Source: Scleroderma bovista
Taxonomy: Eukaryota; Basidiomycota; Agaricomycetes; Boletales; Sclerodermataceae
Length of the DNA stretch: 25,577 bases
NCBI GenBank assembly: GCA_037178675.1
Contig: JAYMGJ010000463.1
Span: 1 to 25,577 of the forward strand
Reading direction: 5' to 3'
Shown: piece by piece, positions 1-10,013 of the stretch
Layout: each line of letters opens with the position of its first letter
Numbering within the stretch: position 1 is the first letter of the stretch
Notes under the pieces: generated by a model
What the model saw: only the letters and a program-made list of their open reading frames with translations
Database searches by the model: none
What the model was told of the DNA's origin: nothing
Made by a program: the position numbers and the translations under genes

Positions 1-57
1 CTGAGTAATATACCAAAAATGCGAAAGGGATAGAGTAATACTGATGACATGAGAGCA

Positions 58-820
58 TCAGTAAGCAAGGGATGAGTCACTGCACAGCAGAAGGGAGTCA
101 TTGATGCATAGCCCAAGAAGTTTGATGGGACAACAATGAGGAAGATCTGGGATTAATAGGGGGATTGATCCGAGACAAAACAGCCACAAGAAGGGTACCA
201 GGGGTCCAGAGGTCTTTGGGGGGTCAGCATACACTAAGGTGTAATGCATGTGTTCTAGCGCCGCTGAAGTGCAACCATAGGCTCCCTTGACGAGCTCTCT
301 TCTGGGAAAGAACGAGAGAGGGTTCTTCTTCCTAATAGCACTATAAAGTGGGGATATAGCTGTCATGGTGCTGGAGGACGGCGTCGGAAAGTAGGGAAGC
401 GGACAGAGTACTGAATTCGATGCATCCAGGGAAGCGAGACAAATGACAGAGGAAGATGGACATGGCAAGTATCTGGGAGGAAGGGACCATAGGCTGAGGC
501 TCAGGGGACACAGAGACGACCAGAGAAGACTTTTCAAGCTTGACAATAGACCTAAGACGACCAAAGTATGTCCTTGACGCAGGACTGACGAGGAGAACGT
601 GCTGACCGAGAACGAGGGGAACTGAGGGAGCAGGCTGGGAAGATATGTGCCAGGCAGTGCACGGAAACTCAGGGAGAGGCTGTCCTAAGAGCAGGACATA
701 GTGGAGATCTGCAGCAATGGTGGAGAAATGATCCAGAGAAAATATGGACTCCATAGTGACCGATGAGACGAACATCTGGATTGCGGGGGGAATATCTCCG
801 TGGGAAATAAACGGATTCAC
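58..820 (-). other. Two overlapping unrecognised open frames
   Basis: Two long open frames run leftward here, one of 159 codons (820 to 341) and one of 168 codons (564 to 58), overlapping in different phases. I recognise neither product. Both are rich in Leu, Ser and Pro, with no catalytic motif, zinc ligands or clear signal peptide that I can name. They could be pieces of one intron-containing gene, a decayed transposon, or chance frames in a GC-moderate region. The left edge of the window cuts the context. Confidence that either is a real protein is low. Confidence 0.2.
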
Positions 821-880
821 GTCGGAACTTGACAGGCAGATAGACCACGCTCTAGGCTTTCTGACAGTATAGTCACGTGC

Positions 881-1287
881 TTGATAGCTTCAGAAACGAC
901 GGAGCTATTCAAAATATCGGAATGCCGGCACTGGGCGCCTAAAAACGACATTTGGGCGCTAAAAACCATTTCTTCTCTTTCTCCTTTGTTTCTCCATGAA
1001 TTCTTCAGCTTCTTTGATCGTTCTGGTATGGGAGTTGGACTGCAGATGTGTGCATTCCATTCTCATACCAAAAATGGACGTTATTCCTTCAGTTTCTTCT
1101 GCTTCTTGGTGGTTCTTGTGCGAGTGATGACTGCTAGACGTCGGCAGTCACCTCTTGCATCAGGATAGTCTTCTTGTGCGATAGATGGCTACGATGAGGT
1201 TCCGTCGTACTCATCCTTCGCATCAGGATCGTTCGATATAGATGTTATCTTCCATGTTCACTGTACCAAACCTGTTTGGTGCGTGAC
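881..1287. other. Stretch without a supported gene
   Basis: No protein family is recognisable on either strand. The stretch carries two short imperfect direct repeats: a GGGCGC(C)TAAAAAC motif twice near 935-965, and a GCATCAGGAT motif near 1156 and 1219. The right part abuts the point where homology of the neighbouring Plavaka fragment stops (1288), so it may hold the breakpoint of whatever truncated that gene. Confidence 0.4.
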
Positions 1288-1683
1288 AACGGGCCATGCT
1301 TTTTTGTCCCCACTGAACACCGACAGCGATGTTTTATCGGAGGACAAGATCACTGGCGCCACTATGGCCCCCTCTGGTACCTTTCCCTGTGCATCGATGT
1401 CGGCCTGGATGCATCCTTCGTAATCAACAGTAAGTACTTACTTGGGTCTCCCACCACCAGTCACCCATCCACATTTCATCATAGATCCAGTTCTCTCCTT
1501 TGGAATCAGCATATGCACGCTCTGGGACATACGCCATCACGTCTCGGAACGTCGGATTACCGATGAGTTCTTCCACACATTCAACGGGATCCCTCCGCCA
1601 TAGTTCCAACATTTCCCATTTCAAGGCCCCATCTTCACCCACTGCGTCGCCCTCAACATCAATGGTCTCACATGTCCAACCCG

Positions 1684-1965
1684 TATAGAAAGGTGGTGGT
1701 CTGCACAGGGAAGGTCTAGCCTAAGGAAGGGAGAAGGAGATCTGTAGGTAACCTCAGTATGCTGGCAAGCTACTGATATATTAGTATATACCTGTAGGTA
1801 ACTACAAGGTATTAGTAGGTAGATATGGTGGTTAGTAGATGGTACTCACCCTCAGTATGCTGGCAAGCTACTGAGGGACTATGGTAATAGACTCTACTGT
1901 ATAGTGCGCTTTATGCTTATGTAAGTAAGTAAACAAACCATAACAGTCTGTTTATAACTCCAACA
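1684..1965 (-). mobile_element. Solo-LTR-like insert (282 bp) within the Plavaka exon
   Basis: The insert is flanked by perfect 5-bp duplications ACCCG (1679-1683 and 1966-1970). Removing it with one duplication copy rejoins the transposase codons as AGPG-WTCET without a frame change, which fixes both borders. Read on the minus strand it begins TGTTGGAGTTATAAACAG, a start typical of copia-type LTRs, and ends in TATA rather than the canonical CA. It has no coding capacity. A solo LTR left by LTR-LTR recombination is the simplest reading; a short non-autonomous LTR-like element is the alternative. No matching LTR occurs elsewhere in the window, and it is unlike the copia LTRs at 17006 and 24841. 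Confidence 0.75.
1752..1874. repeat. 25-bp direct repeat pair inside the solo LTR
   Basis: The 25-mer beginning CCTCAGTATGCTGGCAAGCT occurs identically at 1752-1776 and 1850-1874. A shorter pair, CTGTAGGTAAC, occurs at about 1742 and 1792. Such internal repeats are common in LTR U3 regions, where they may hold promoter elements; that role is inference. Confidence 0.8.
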
Positions 1966-2673
1966 ACCCGGGCCAGCACACAAAGAGTCGACACGCTTGA
2001 GGAACGTGTGCGCATTCTGGAACGACACACCACTCTTGCGCACCTACAAATCGGTCACACTCAGTACAGAGGAGCTAAGTACATTTTTTTATTCGCTTAC
2101 AGAGGAAAGCTTCAGCAGCTCATTAATCTTTGTTTGCCCAAGATTTTTCATCATAAATCGTGCAAGTTCCCATTCATCCTGATCGCAGAAAGGTGCCCAT
2201 TCGCTATCGCCCCTTGCAATCTCTGCAGCTTCCTGTGCCTCGAAGACTGTCTGCTTCCTTCCTAGAATTTTAGTGGCGATGCCCGTGTACTGTTCCGAGA
2301 AGCGTCCAGAGGCCGGCCAAGGAGGTGAGTCGCCGTCCTCTGCCTCCACTCGCGCACGCTTTAATGGCGGCTCGCAGAGGTCAGGTGGCCCTGGGTCGAT
2401 GTCAACACGAGACTGATTAACCAGGTACCCCTCCAGAATGTCGAGAGGAACGTCGGGACCGTCAACCGCATTAATCTCGTCCCCCCATTCATACAAAGGT
2501 GTGTTGTCGTTTATCTCCTCTGCAGGCTGATCGTCTTCGCCATTTGATTCAGCAAATTGGGCCCATTCAAGGAGCCGGTTCTGATGATCGTGACACGCAG
2601 GTGACTGTGCAATGTGCCGCTTGATGCCTGGCTTGGTGGCTATGGGTTTCAAGCAATAGCGGTGGGGGGCCAT

Positions 2674-3021
2674 GGTACGAAGGTCACTAGTATCTCTGCC
2701 GGTATTTCTGCTAGGTCTCACTAATTTATTCCTTTGACAGGTTTGAAATATACCGGACCATCGACCGTGATGGTGGTTGATGGTCGTATAGGCACTCCGT
2801 GTCAACTTTGACAAATTTTTTGGACTTAAAATTTTTGGACTATCCCGTGACCACGTCGCGGTTCGCGTTTGTCGCGCCAGCGTTTGTTGATCTCTACAAA
2901 CAAGCCACACGCCAACCACCGGTGATTTAAGACCTGTCATCGATCATTCAAACACAACCTGACCCGTTCAATTCCCTCCAGATGCACCCTCCCGTCTCTA
3001 ATCACATGCAAGCCTCAGCCA
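2674..3021. other. Divergent intergenic region
   Basis: This stretch separates the minus-strand Plavaka start (2673) from the plus-strand DUF6532-type gene start (3022), so it probably held both promoters. It contains an imperfect inverted repeat at about 2750-2790 (GGACCATCGACC pairing with GGTTGATGGTC) and two TTTTTGGACT repeats near 2817-2840. The minus-strand frame stays open through it to 2940, but nothing upstream of the 2673 ATG resembles the transposase family. Confidence 0.4.
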
Positions 3022-4878
3022 ATGCAGTCTTTCGCCCCGTCGACAAAGAGAACTATAAAGGTTAGTCTGACCAAACAACAACACCGATCGCCGCTGACAA
3101 GGTTTAAAAAAAAAGATCCTGGTGGTCGGGTTCGCCGACCATCAGAAAAAGTGAGGCAGGCAGCGCACGAACGTGAAGAGACGGTTCACCGCCGTGATGC
3201 CAAGGCCCAGAAGGACCGTGAATGCCGCCGCCGCCGCCATTTAATAGAGGAAGGGAGCAAGAACGAAGTTGAGGAAAACAGTGACCAAGGGAGAGGCATT
3301 GAGGAGGATGATATCGATGAAGAGGAAGATGGTGGCACTCAGGTAGGTCATCCCAACTCTTCGGAGGTGTCGCTCTGACACAAAGGCTTGTTTAGTTTAG
3401 TAGTCGTCCTGTACCGTCTAAGCTCAGTGGAGTGCCTAGGCAGGGTCTCACATACAGCAACAGCAGAATTCCCAAGGCGCCAGCTCCTGGCAACAATTTT
3501 TCCTACAGTACTGAAGTGAGTATTCTTTATTACTGTAGTTCAGATCTATTCTCATTTAGGACAGCAGGGAGAAATGAACTTCTCGGACGACGAGGATGCA
3601 GGGCCGCCCCCACGTGATTTTTCCTCGGAATGACAGACTTCCAGGCACACGAAGACTAACGATAGGCGTGTTGAACATGTGAGCTCCGAAGGTGCGGTGA
3701 CCGACTGCACCAACCGGTGAGTCCGTCACGCCATCATTCAAACAGGTTGTTCAGTGGACATAGGAGCGATGTCCGTGCCAAAAGGCGATGGGAACCGGTC
3801 GAGGAAGAAGATCAAGAGATAACTACTGTCAAGGCTCAGAAACTCACCGAGCACGAAGGTCGACCACGCGCCAGGGACAACGACGACGTTACCCAAGAAT
3901 TCGTCATCGCGGCCATTGGAGATTACCAGGTGCGGTTGTGTGCTGAGGGTCCTATGCCCGATCACGCACAAGAGACTGCCTTTCTGAACGCGTCTTGGGC
4001 CAAGGCGAGTCAGATAACTGGCATTAACCTTGCGCGGACCCCCCAGCTGGCGAAACTCATAAGTCCCATACTGACCGCATTACTATGTAACTTTACTGTG
4101 TTATATAGATTACCATCCGTGGCACTCAAGTACGCAGCAAGCTCAAGGCCAAGCTCCGCCCACTTGTAGAAGTAATGTTCAATTTCCACAGCAGCCAGAC
4201 GAAGACAGCGATCAAGAAGAATCGCACCTTAGCGGAAGAGTTAAAAGAGGGTGCAAGTTTTGCATTCAAGGTTCGCTTGTGTCCTGTCGGGCGGTCACAG
4301 TTACTGATGTGCGGTGGACAGCATAGGGCGCCCGTTCAAGACGAGCGCCGTGGGTTTCTCAAGGCGCCGATCATCCAGAAAGTCATCAATACAATGTGGT
4401 TCGCAAACAAGAACGACAAAGGCATCAAGCATCACGCGCATTTCAAACCATTCCCCCTGCCTGCTTTGGCTTTAGTGCTGACAGGTGTAAGTGTCGTTCT
4501 TCATGCTCGTGACGGTCTGACCTCGCATCTTAGATTGAGTGCTGCATAGACGAATGGATGACTGGTACGCAGACGGACATCCCGTTCACGGTTCAAGACT
4601 ACCGTGCCGGATATGACTCGCACCTCAAGTGTCTACAAGAATTTGATGAGGCGACGAAGGAGTTTGGGGTATTGAAAGGCATTTGTGCCAGGATCACTGA
4701 GGACGGACAGTGGGTATTTGGTTCGTATTCAAGCGCGTTCACTGACTGTCTTGTTAGTATTCATTCCAGAGCGGGTGCACTCGCAATGCAGCCTCAGAAT
4801 GTGGTGTCGGCGCAGATCATCGCAGCGGCGATCAAAGAGCACCAGGAAGGCTCAACAACAGATGATGAATCGGAATGA
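3022..4878 (+). pseudogene. DUF6532-type basidiomycete gene, probably decayed
   Basis: The C-terminal half matches the DUF6532 domain seen in many agaricomycete proteins of unknown function. Recognisable blocks are RARDNDDVTQEFVIAAIGDY, ITIRGTQVRSKLKAKLRPLV, PIIQKVINTMWFANKNDKG, HFKPFPLPALALVLTG and IECCIDEWMTG. The N-terminus is basic and then acidic (EEDDIDEEEDGG), with a donor GTAGGT after 3342. Well-supported introns are 4271-4321 (51 nt) and 4487-4533 (47 nt, GTAAGT..TAG). Two defects are visible. An in-frame TGA (3631-3633) lies in the weakly conserved N-terminal part. The intron 4059-4108 begins ATAAGT where GTAAGT is expected. Exon borders between 3343 and 3762 could not be fixed. Such genes are highly repeated in some agaricomycetes and may be transposon-linked; that is recollection, not shown here. 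Whether this copy is functional is doubtful. Confidence 0.7.
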
Positions 4879-5186
4879 TATGTAGTAGCTAGTTTGGTGT
4901 TAAGTACTACAGTTTAAATATATTCTGGATTGTACTGCATACTGAGATCTGTAGTCTATGTTGTGCTATACTGAAGTGATACCAAGTGGCAATGGGTGTG
5001 CATACCAATGTCATGATAGATGATGAAGGGACTATATCACAGTATATAGTCTTGGTAGCATACATAGCAGCCCTGCTACATTGTATACATATTGACATGC
5101 CAGACTATTGGTGCTATGGAGTACTATAGATTCCATGACTGTGACTATATTGACTGTATATGGGGGACTTATGTCTGGAGCTATCA
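4879..5186. other. AT-rich spacer without a gene
   Basis: The DNA between the DUF6532-type stop codon and the hAT-type insertion is AT-rich, with many TATAGT/ACTATA words. It continues past the insertion at 5959-6001, where it meets the truncated gypsy integrase. No coding frame is recognisable. Confidence 0.5.
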
Positions 5187-5294
5187 GTGCTACATAGTGT
5201 TTAAAAGTCCGGTCCTAGAATCACAAAAAGACTGGCAACTGAACCGGACTGCAACCTATTTGGACTGGACTGCAGTTGCGGTCCTGGGTGGTCC

Positions 5295-5729
5295 ATGATC
5301 AGTTCAGTTGTGGTTGCCTCCACTCAAGCAGAAAGCAAAGACCGGTCACAAACCAGTCACAACCGGTCGCTTCCTGGATATCAGTCACAACTGTTCACTT
5401 GGTCTAGTGGAATACAAAATACAATATTACTAGTAGATTATTATTCAAACATCAACAAAAATGCAAACCAACCAAGAGCGGAGATGCTCAAAACTATACT
5501 ACTAGTAGTGCATTGTTCAAACATCAACAAATACGCAAACCCACCTAGAGCGGAAATGCTCAAAACAACATTAATAGTTGTTTATTGTTCAAATATCAAC
5601 AAACACACAAACCCACCTAGAGCGGAAATGCTCAAAACTATACTACTAGTAGTTTATTGTTCAAATATCAACAAACACGCAAACCCACCAAGAGTGGAAA
5701 TGCTCAAAAGCATATTTCTGGTAGTGTAA
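5295..5729 (+). CDS. Possible 144-aa repeat protein inside hAT-type copy 1
   Basis: An ATG-started frame of 144 codons crosses the whole repeat array. It opens MISSVVVASTQAESKDRSQ and then holds four 24-residue repeats, each built around SNINKxxNxPRxEMLK. The array stays open because its 72-bp period is a multiple of three. I know no family with this repeat. The second element copy encodes a closely similar product whose differences include in-frame indels of 3 and 9 nt, but also one frameshift in the first repeat. It could be a real small protein or a chance frame made long by the repeat. I see no signal peptide or catalytic motif. Confidence 0.25.
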   Translation: MISSVVVASTQAESKDRSQTSHNRSLPGYQSQLFTWSSGIQNTILLVDYYSNINKNANQPRAEMLKTILLVVHCSNINKYANPPRAEMLKTTLIVVYCSNINKHTNPPRAEMLKTILLVVYCSNINKHANPPRVEMLKSIFLVV

Positions 5730-5731
5730 AC
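5444..5731. repeat. Four 72-bp tandem repeats in hAT-type copy 1
   Basis: The anchor TTCAAA recurs at 5444, 5516, 5588 and 5660, exactly 72 bp apart. Each unit includes AGAGCGGAAATGCTCAAAA or a close variant, which contains a small GAGC..GCTC inverted repeat. Copy 2 at 15010-15310 has the same four units with small length differences, so the array predates the spread of the two copies. Confidence 0.9.
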
Positions 5732-5972
5732 TGGTCTGAACTGGTTGCTACCAGTCTTTTATCAGTCTTGGACCGGTTGCCTTGAGGACCGGTTGCAACT
5801 GGTTGCAACCACTATGGTGGACTGACATGGACCGGTCCTATGTGGTTTTGGTCCGGTTGCCCAAAATCTGGCCAACAAAAAAACCAGTTCAGTCCGGTTG
5901 CATCCAAAATTTGATGAAAAAACTGGACCGGACCGGACTTTTAAACTCTAGTGCTACATAGACTACACAGTA

Positions 5973-8510
5973 CTATATCTCCAAGTGGTTTTTTCCTGAT
6001 GCAGGCCAAGTGTACTCACACCGGATTAGTTCTAGAGTCCGGTTTTGCCCAAAGTGACCAGCGAGAGGGTGATCATGTCGATACCGGAGGACTCGGAGAT
6101 GGAGATCGTCTGAGTCCGGTACGTATAAACGACCGTCTAGTCGAAGGAATCCAGCCTCGTCGGTGGACCAATGAGAGTCCGGTGGATCTGCGAGGTGGAC
6201 CTGGGCAATGGGGTCAGAGGGTAGTGCAGAGAGAATGTTGCTGTGGAGTGTTTCCACGTCCATGATCACGACTGCACGGAGGACCGGAAACTCTAGGTAA
6301 GTAGCGTGAAGAGAATTAGACAGCTGTTCTTGAGTGAATACCGGCCTAAGATTTTGGGGGTTAACCCGGGTGTAGCCACTATCCCCCTCTTTGGGGTAGA
6401 CGTCCCATCGTCTAGTGAGAGCGTCCGGCTTGGCACCGAGTTTTCTGGGATGGAAACGAATAACAAGATTAAATTGGGATAGGAATTCAGACCACCGGGC
6501 TTGCCGGCGAGAGAGTACTTTTGAGGTGGAGAAGTACTCGAGGTTTTTGTGGTCCGTGACGACGTCTATAGGAGAGGCAGAGCCTTCAAGGTAGTGGTGC
6601 CAGTTCCGGAAAGCTTCGAAGATAGCCAGTAGCTCTTTATCGTGGGTGTCGTAGTTTAACTCCGGAGCAGTCAAGGTCCGGGAGTAGTAAGCAACTGGAC
6701 AAATCTCTCCGTCGGCGCAAGTGATAGACAAGATACTGGCGACAGCGTAGTCGGAGGCATCAGTTTCCACAATGATAGGAGTATCCGGAATGAAGTGGGT
6801 GAGGATGGGCGCGGTAGTGAAGGCATGCTTGAGAGCATTGAAGGAATGTCGACAGTCCTCGGAGAAGTTCCAAGGAGCGTCTTTCCGGGTGAGCCGGGTA
6901 AGAGGGACCACAATGTCAGAGTAGTTAAAGATAAACCGGTGGTAGAAGTTGGCAAAGCCCAAGAAGGACTGGATGTCCTTCACCTTTCGAGGTTCAGGCC
7001 AGTCAGAGATGGTCTGGATTTTGTCCGGAGACATAGTTAGACCGTCAGGAGATAGGCGGTAGCCAAGATACTCTACCGAGTCCGAGTGGAACTCGCATTT
7101 CTCCGGTTTGGCGAAGAGGCCATGCAACCGGAGACGGTGGAGCACTTCCCAGACATGCTGCTGGTGGGACTCCATATCCTTGGAGTAGATGAGGATGTCG
7201 TCGAGGTACACGACGACGCAGACATCCAGCATGTCAGCAAAGATAGTGTTGACAAAGCGCTGGAATGCTGCTGGGGCATTAGTGAGGCCAAAGGGCATTA
7301 CTAACCACTCGTAGGACCCATAGCGCGTACGGAAGGCGGTCTTCCACTCATTGCCCAGAGCAATCCGGACTAGGTGGTACGCGTGCCGGAGATCAATCTT
7401 GGAATAGATTTTAGCACGGCTAGGTGAGTCCAGTAGATCAGAAATGAGGGGGAGTGGGTAGCGATCCTTTTTGGTGATTTTGTTTAGACCTCGGAAGTCA
7501 ACGCAGAGGTGGAGTGAGCTGTCCTTCTTCTTTATGAAGAGGACCGGAGCAGCGTGGGAGGAAGCGGTAGGACGGATGAAACCTGTATTCAAATTTTTGT
7601 CTATGAAGGTCCGGAGAGCGGAGAGCTCGACCAGAGACAGTGAGTAGAGAGTCCCCAGAGGTGGGGAAGTACCTTCTTCGAGGTCGATCTTCAGATCGTA
7701 GTCGCGATGCAGGGGATGTTCAGAGGCCTTCACCTTACTGAACACGTCCACATAATCGTGATACTCCGGAGGGACGATGTCTAGGTCCGGCGGAGTAGTG
7801 GTGGAGGAAGAACGAGCCTTTGCTGAGTCAGAGGGACGCAGCTGAAGTTGGTATTTGGTGGATCCTTCCAATTTGCACGCATGCACGAATGCGGCTGCGT
7901 TAATCAGAGAGATGTGGGGAGGGGTGCAAACCGGAGTGTCTACAGATGGCACGAGGCCAGGGTCAGATTGGCCAGAGAGGCCGGAGACAGGGTTACCGGA
8001 CTGAACCAGAGAGGGAGTCGACGGGGGCGCTGGCAAACCTCCTGCAAGAGTTCGGAATGTTAAGCTGCTCAATACCCAGTCAATCAACGGATTGTAGCGG
8101 GTGAGCCAGTTATGTCTGAGAACGATAATGCATTCAGAATCCAGCGGAGTGAGGTAAAAGGTCATGGGGGTGACATCACCGGTAGCGGGGAACTGCACTG
8201 ATAGATCGACAGCTTCTGTGATTACAAAGTTTGAAGAGCTGTCAAAAAGCCGGAGTATAATCGGAGTTATGGAATAGGTTGTAAATTTGTTTTTGTGCGC
8301 GAATTTTATGTCTACAAAACAATGGGTGGACCCGGAGTCCACAAGTGCATGAATTTTAGGTAAGTCCAAAGATAAGAGGGAAACATGGGGCATAAGAGAA
8401 TTAGGATCGTAAAGAGCGGACGTGTTGAGGCGAGCCTCCTTGGGTGCACTTCCGGAGTCAATGCAGCTCGCCGGTTGTGCGGAGGTCCGGGAGCTGCTTA
8501 CTCTTTTTTT
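5973..8510 (-). pseudogene. pol: Gypsy pol (PR-RT-RH-partial IN)
   Basis: The frame runs from the A7 slip site to a stop at 5973. Visible domains in order are an aspartic protease with DSGSTH (8322-8339), a reverse transcriptase with DLRHAYHLVRIA and the YLDD catalytic motif (7197-7208), an RNase H with ETDASDYA and TDHKNLEYF, and the first part of the integrase zinc-binding region (HPLAGHFGQNRTLELIRCEY). After TWP the gypsy sequence stops and about ten unrelated residues precede the stop codon. The integrase Cys pair, the DDE core and the C-terminal domain are all missing. No internal stop occurs before the truncation. Expression probably relies on a -1 frameshift from gag. Confidence 0.9.
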
Positions 8511-8511
8511 G
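8498..8511 (-). promoter_or_regulatory. Putative -1 ribosomal frameshift site (A7)
   Basis: The gag frame ends TCA AAA AAA GAG TAA. Seven adenines (complement of 8504-8510) form A_AAA_AAA in the gag phase, a recognised -1 slippery pattern. Stepping back one base gives AGA GTA AGC and enters the pol frame, which has no stop from there into the protease. The gag stop lies directly downstream. I did not resolve a stimulatory pseudoknot. Confidence 0.6.
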
Positions 8512-9943
8512 ACTCGGAGTTGGCACCCGAGTTAGTAGAGTCCGTCTTACCGGACTCAGCAGCGATGGCCACAGCGCGAGCCTTGGCCTTTTTGGTCTTC
8601 TTAGGACAGTTGTCCGCGAAGTGACCGGTCCCTCCGCAGAACATGCAGAGGTTGTTGTCCAGACGCCGTTTACGCTCGTCTGCAGTCAGCTTCCCATCCT
8701 TACCAAGCTTGTTGGTCAGGTCCAGTCTGGAACCGGAGGAGGACTGGTTGCTGGTCGTTTTGGACAAGCCAGAGTTGGCGGAACTGGAGGAGTTACCGGT
8801 CTTGGATTTCTCCTGACCGGAGTTGGATGAGTTGCCTCCGGAGTTGGAGGGCTTGGTGGGGGACGAGGTGGGTTGGCTCTTCGTGGTACGAGAGATCTCG
8901 TCTTTGTGCTCCCAATAGCGCACGTCAATCTCCTGACAAAGAGCCCTCAACCCATGCAGAGTCAGGGGCTTCCCAACTCAAGCAATTTCGTCCTTGAGAC
9001 GATCCGGGAGACCAGAGTAGAATAGGTGGCGGAGCGCGCCATCTCTGTAGTCCTGGACCTGGGAGGCGAGGCGGTTGAAGTCCACGATATACCGCGTAAC
9101 ACGGTGTGCGTCCTTCATCCGGAGGTGTTCGAGCTGATGCTCGGCATCTGCGATGGGGTCGTGAGGTCCGAACGTACTCTGTAGCTCGGCGACGAAGTGG
9201 ACCCAACTGTCCATCCAGAGTGGACGGTCAGCCGGATCACCGGAGTGGAGGAGGTCCGGTTCGAACCACTCCAACGTCATACCCTTGAGATAGGACTGGG
9301 CGAATGTTACCTTAGCCCTATCTAGGCGGAACACTTTGGCACGGTCCTGGAAGCAGAGCTCACATTGGACCAAGAAGGTCCTGAGCTTTTTTGGGTCCAT
9401 ACCGTCGAAGGTGTCCGGTTCACGGACTTTGGCACAGGAGGAGGAGGAGTCGTTGGTCCGGCGGGAGGAGCGGGAGAGGCGGTTGACAGCGACTGCTAAA
9501 TTTTGGAAAACGGCCAGACCTGGGTCTAGCTCGTCCATGGCGTCGACGAAATCATCATCGTCGTCATCATCGTTGTCGCCATCTCCGGGGTCGTCCGGAT
9601 CACCTCTGGGACCGTCCTCGGGGCCAAACCACTGGTGTTGGGCAGGTTCGCGATGTTCCGGAGTGGGGTCGCAACGGTAAGGGAATTGATCACCAGAAAC
9701 GGATTCATGGTGACCTAAGTCTGCAGAACCATGAAGGCTCTGAGACGCAGCATCCCGACGCGGAGTCAAAGGTGCTGTGGGGTTTCGAGCTGTGAAGCTC
9801 CGGAATTGGCTAACGGAAGCCGGAGGTTGCCTGCGGTTAGACAGGGCTTGATGGGCAGCAGAGAGGTGGAGGTCCTCAACTGCACCTGCTTCTTCAGCAA
9901 GTGCTGCAGCAGTACGAGCGTGAGAGCGCGTAGTCATAGTCAT
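8498..9943 (-). pseudogene. gag: Gypsy gag with one in-frame TGA
   Basis: The structural gag protein starts at ATG 9943 (MTMTTRSHARTAAALAEEAG); the frame is open a little upstream, but the LTR ends at 10014. It has an acidic run (DGDNDDDDDDDF), a capsid-like segment with FLVQCELCFQDR and FVAELQSTFGPHDP, a Ser/Asn-rich linker, and a CCHC zinc knuckle [14 protein letters not shown] (8606-8647). One TGA at 8978-8980 interrupts the capsid part ([20 protein letters not shown]), where gypsy relatives usually have Arg, so CGA to TGA is likely. Downstream the same frame stays open to TAA at 8498. Confidence 0.85.
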
Positions 9944-10013
9944 AGGGTAATAGAAGCTAGTTTGCGTACGGGGTATGGAACAGTGAACCCACACAAGTGT
10001 GAGTCTGAAATAC

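Larger units (their letters stand above)
1288..2673 (-). pseudogene. Plavaka-type transposase, 5' half only, split by an LTR insert
   Basis: This is the N-terminal half of a Plavaka transposase, a DDE DNA-transposase family expanded in agaricomycetes. The chosen start is the ATG at 2673, which opens with MAPHRYC and a degenerate zinc-finger-like segment (KPGIKRHIAQSPAC). The 191-codon first exon ends with the family motif EWELARFMMKNLGQTK. An intron at 2044-2100 (GTAAGC..TAG) leads in phase to a segment reading FLKRVDSLCAGPG. After the inserted element the frame resumes with WTCETIDVEG, ELWRRDPVECVEELIGNP and MWMGDWWWETQ. A 55-nt intron (1387-1441) leads to APVILSSDKTSLSVFSGDKK, the family's SDKT motif, probably holding the first catalytic Asp. 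Homology stops at AWPV (1288), so roughly the C-terminal half, with the remaining catalytic residues, is missing. With the insert removed, the recognised exons contain no stop, which suggests truncation is fairly recent. Confidence 0.85.
5195..5950 (+). mobile_element. Non-autonomous hAT-type element, copy 1 (756 bp)
   Basis: The element has 21-bp terminal inverted repeats with one mismatch: the left end reads TAGTGTTTAAAAGTCCGGTC and the right end is its complement with TAGAG at the tip. It is flanked by perfect 8-bp duplications GTGCTACA (5187-5194 and 5951-5958). An 8-bp target duplication and a TAGNG terminus are hallmarks of the hAT superfamily. There is no transposase, so it must rely on an element elsewhere. 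Both subterminal regions are crowded with ACCGG(T/A) words, and the middle holds four 72-bp tandem repeats. A second copy lies inverted at 14788-15551. Confidence 0.85.

Noticed and set aside
2750..2790. Imperfect inverted repeat upstream of the first Plavaka gene, as a transposon terminus or regulatory hairpin.
   Set aside because: Only about 10-12 paired bases with mismatches, and no matching copy at the other end of the gene; could be chance.
3061..3101. A 41-nt intron (GTTAGT..AAG) just after the start of the DUF6532-type gene.
   Set aside because: Removing it shifts the otherwise open basic-acidic N-terminal frame, and reading through has no stop.
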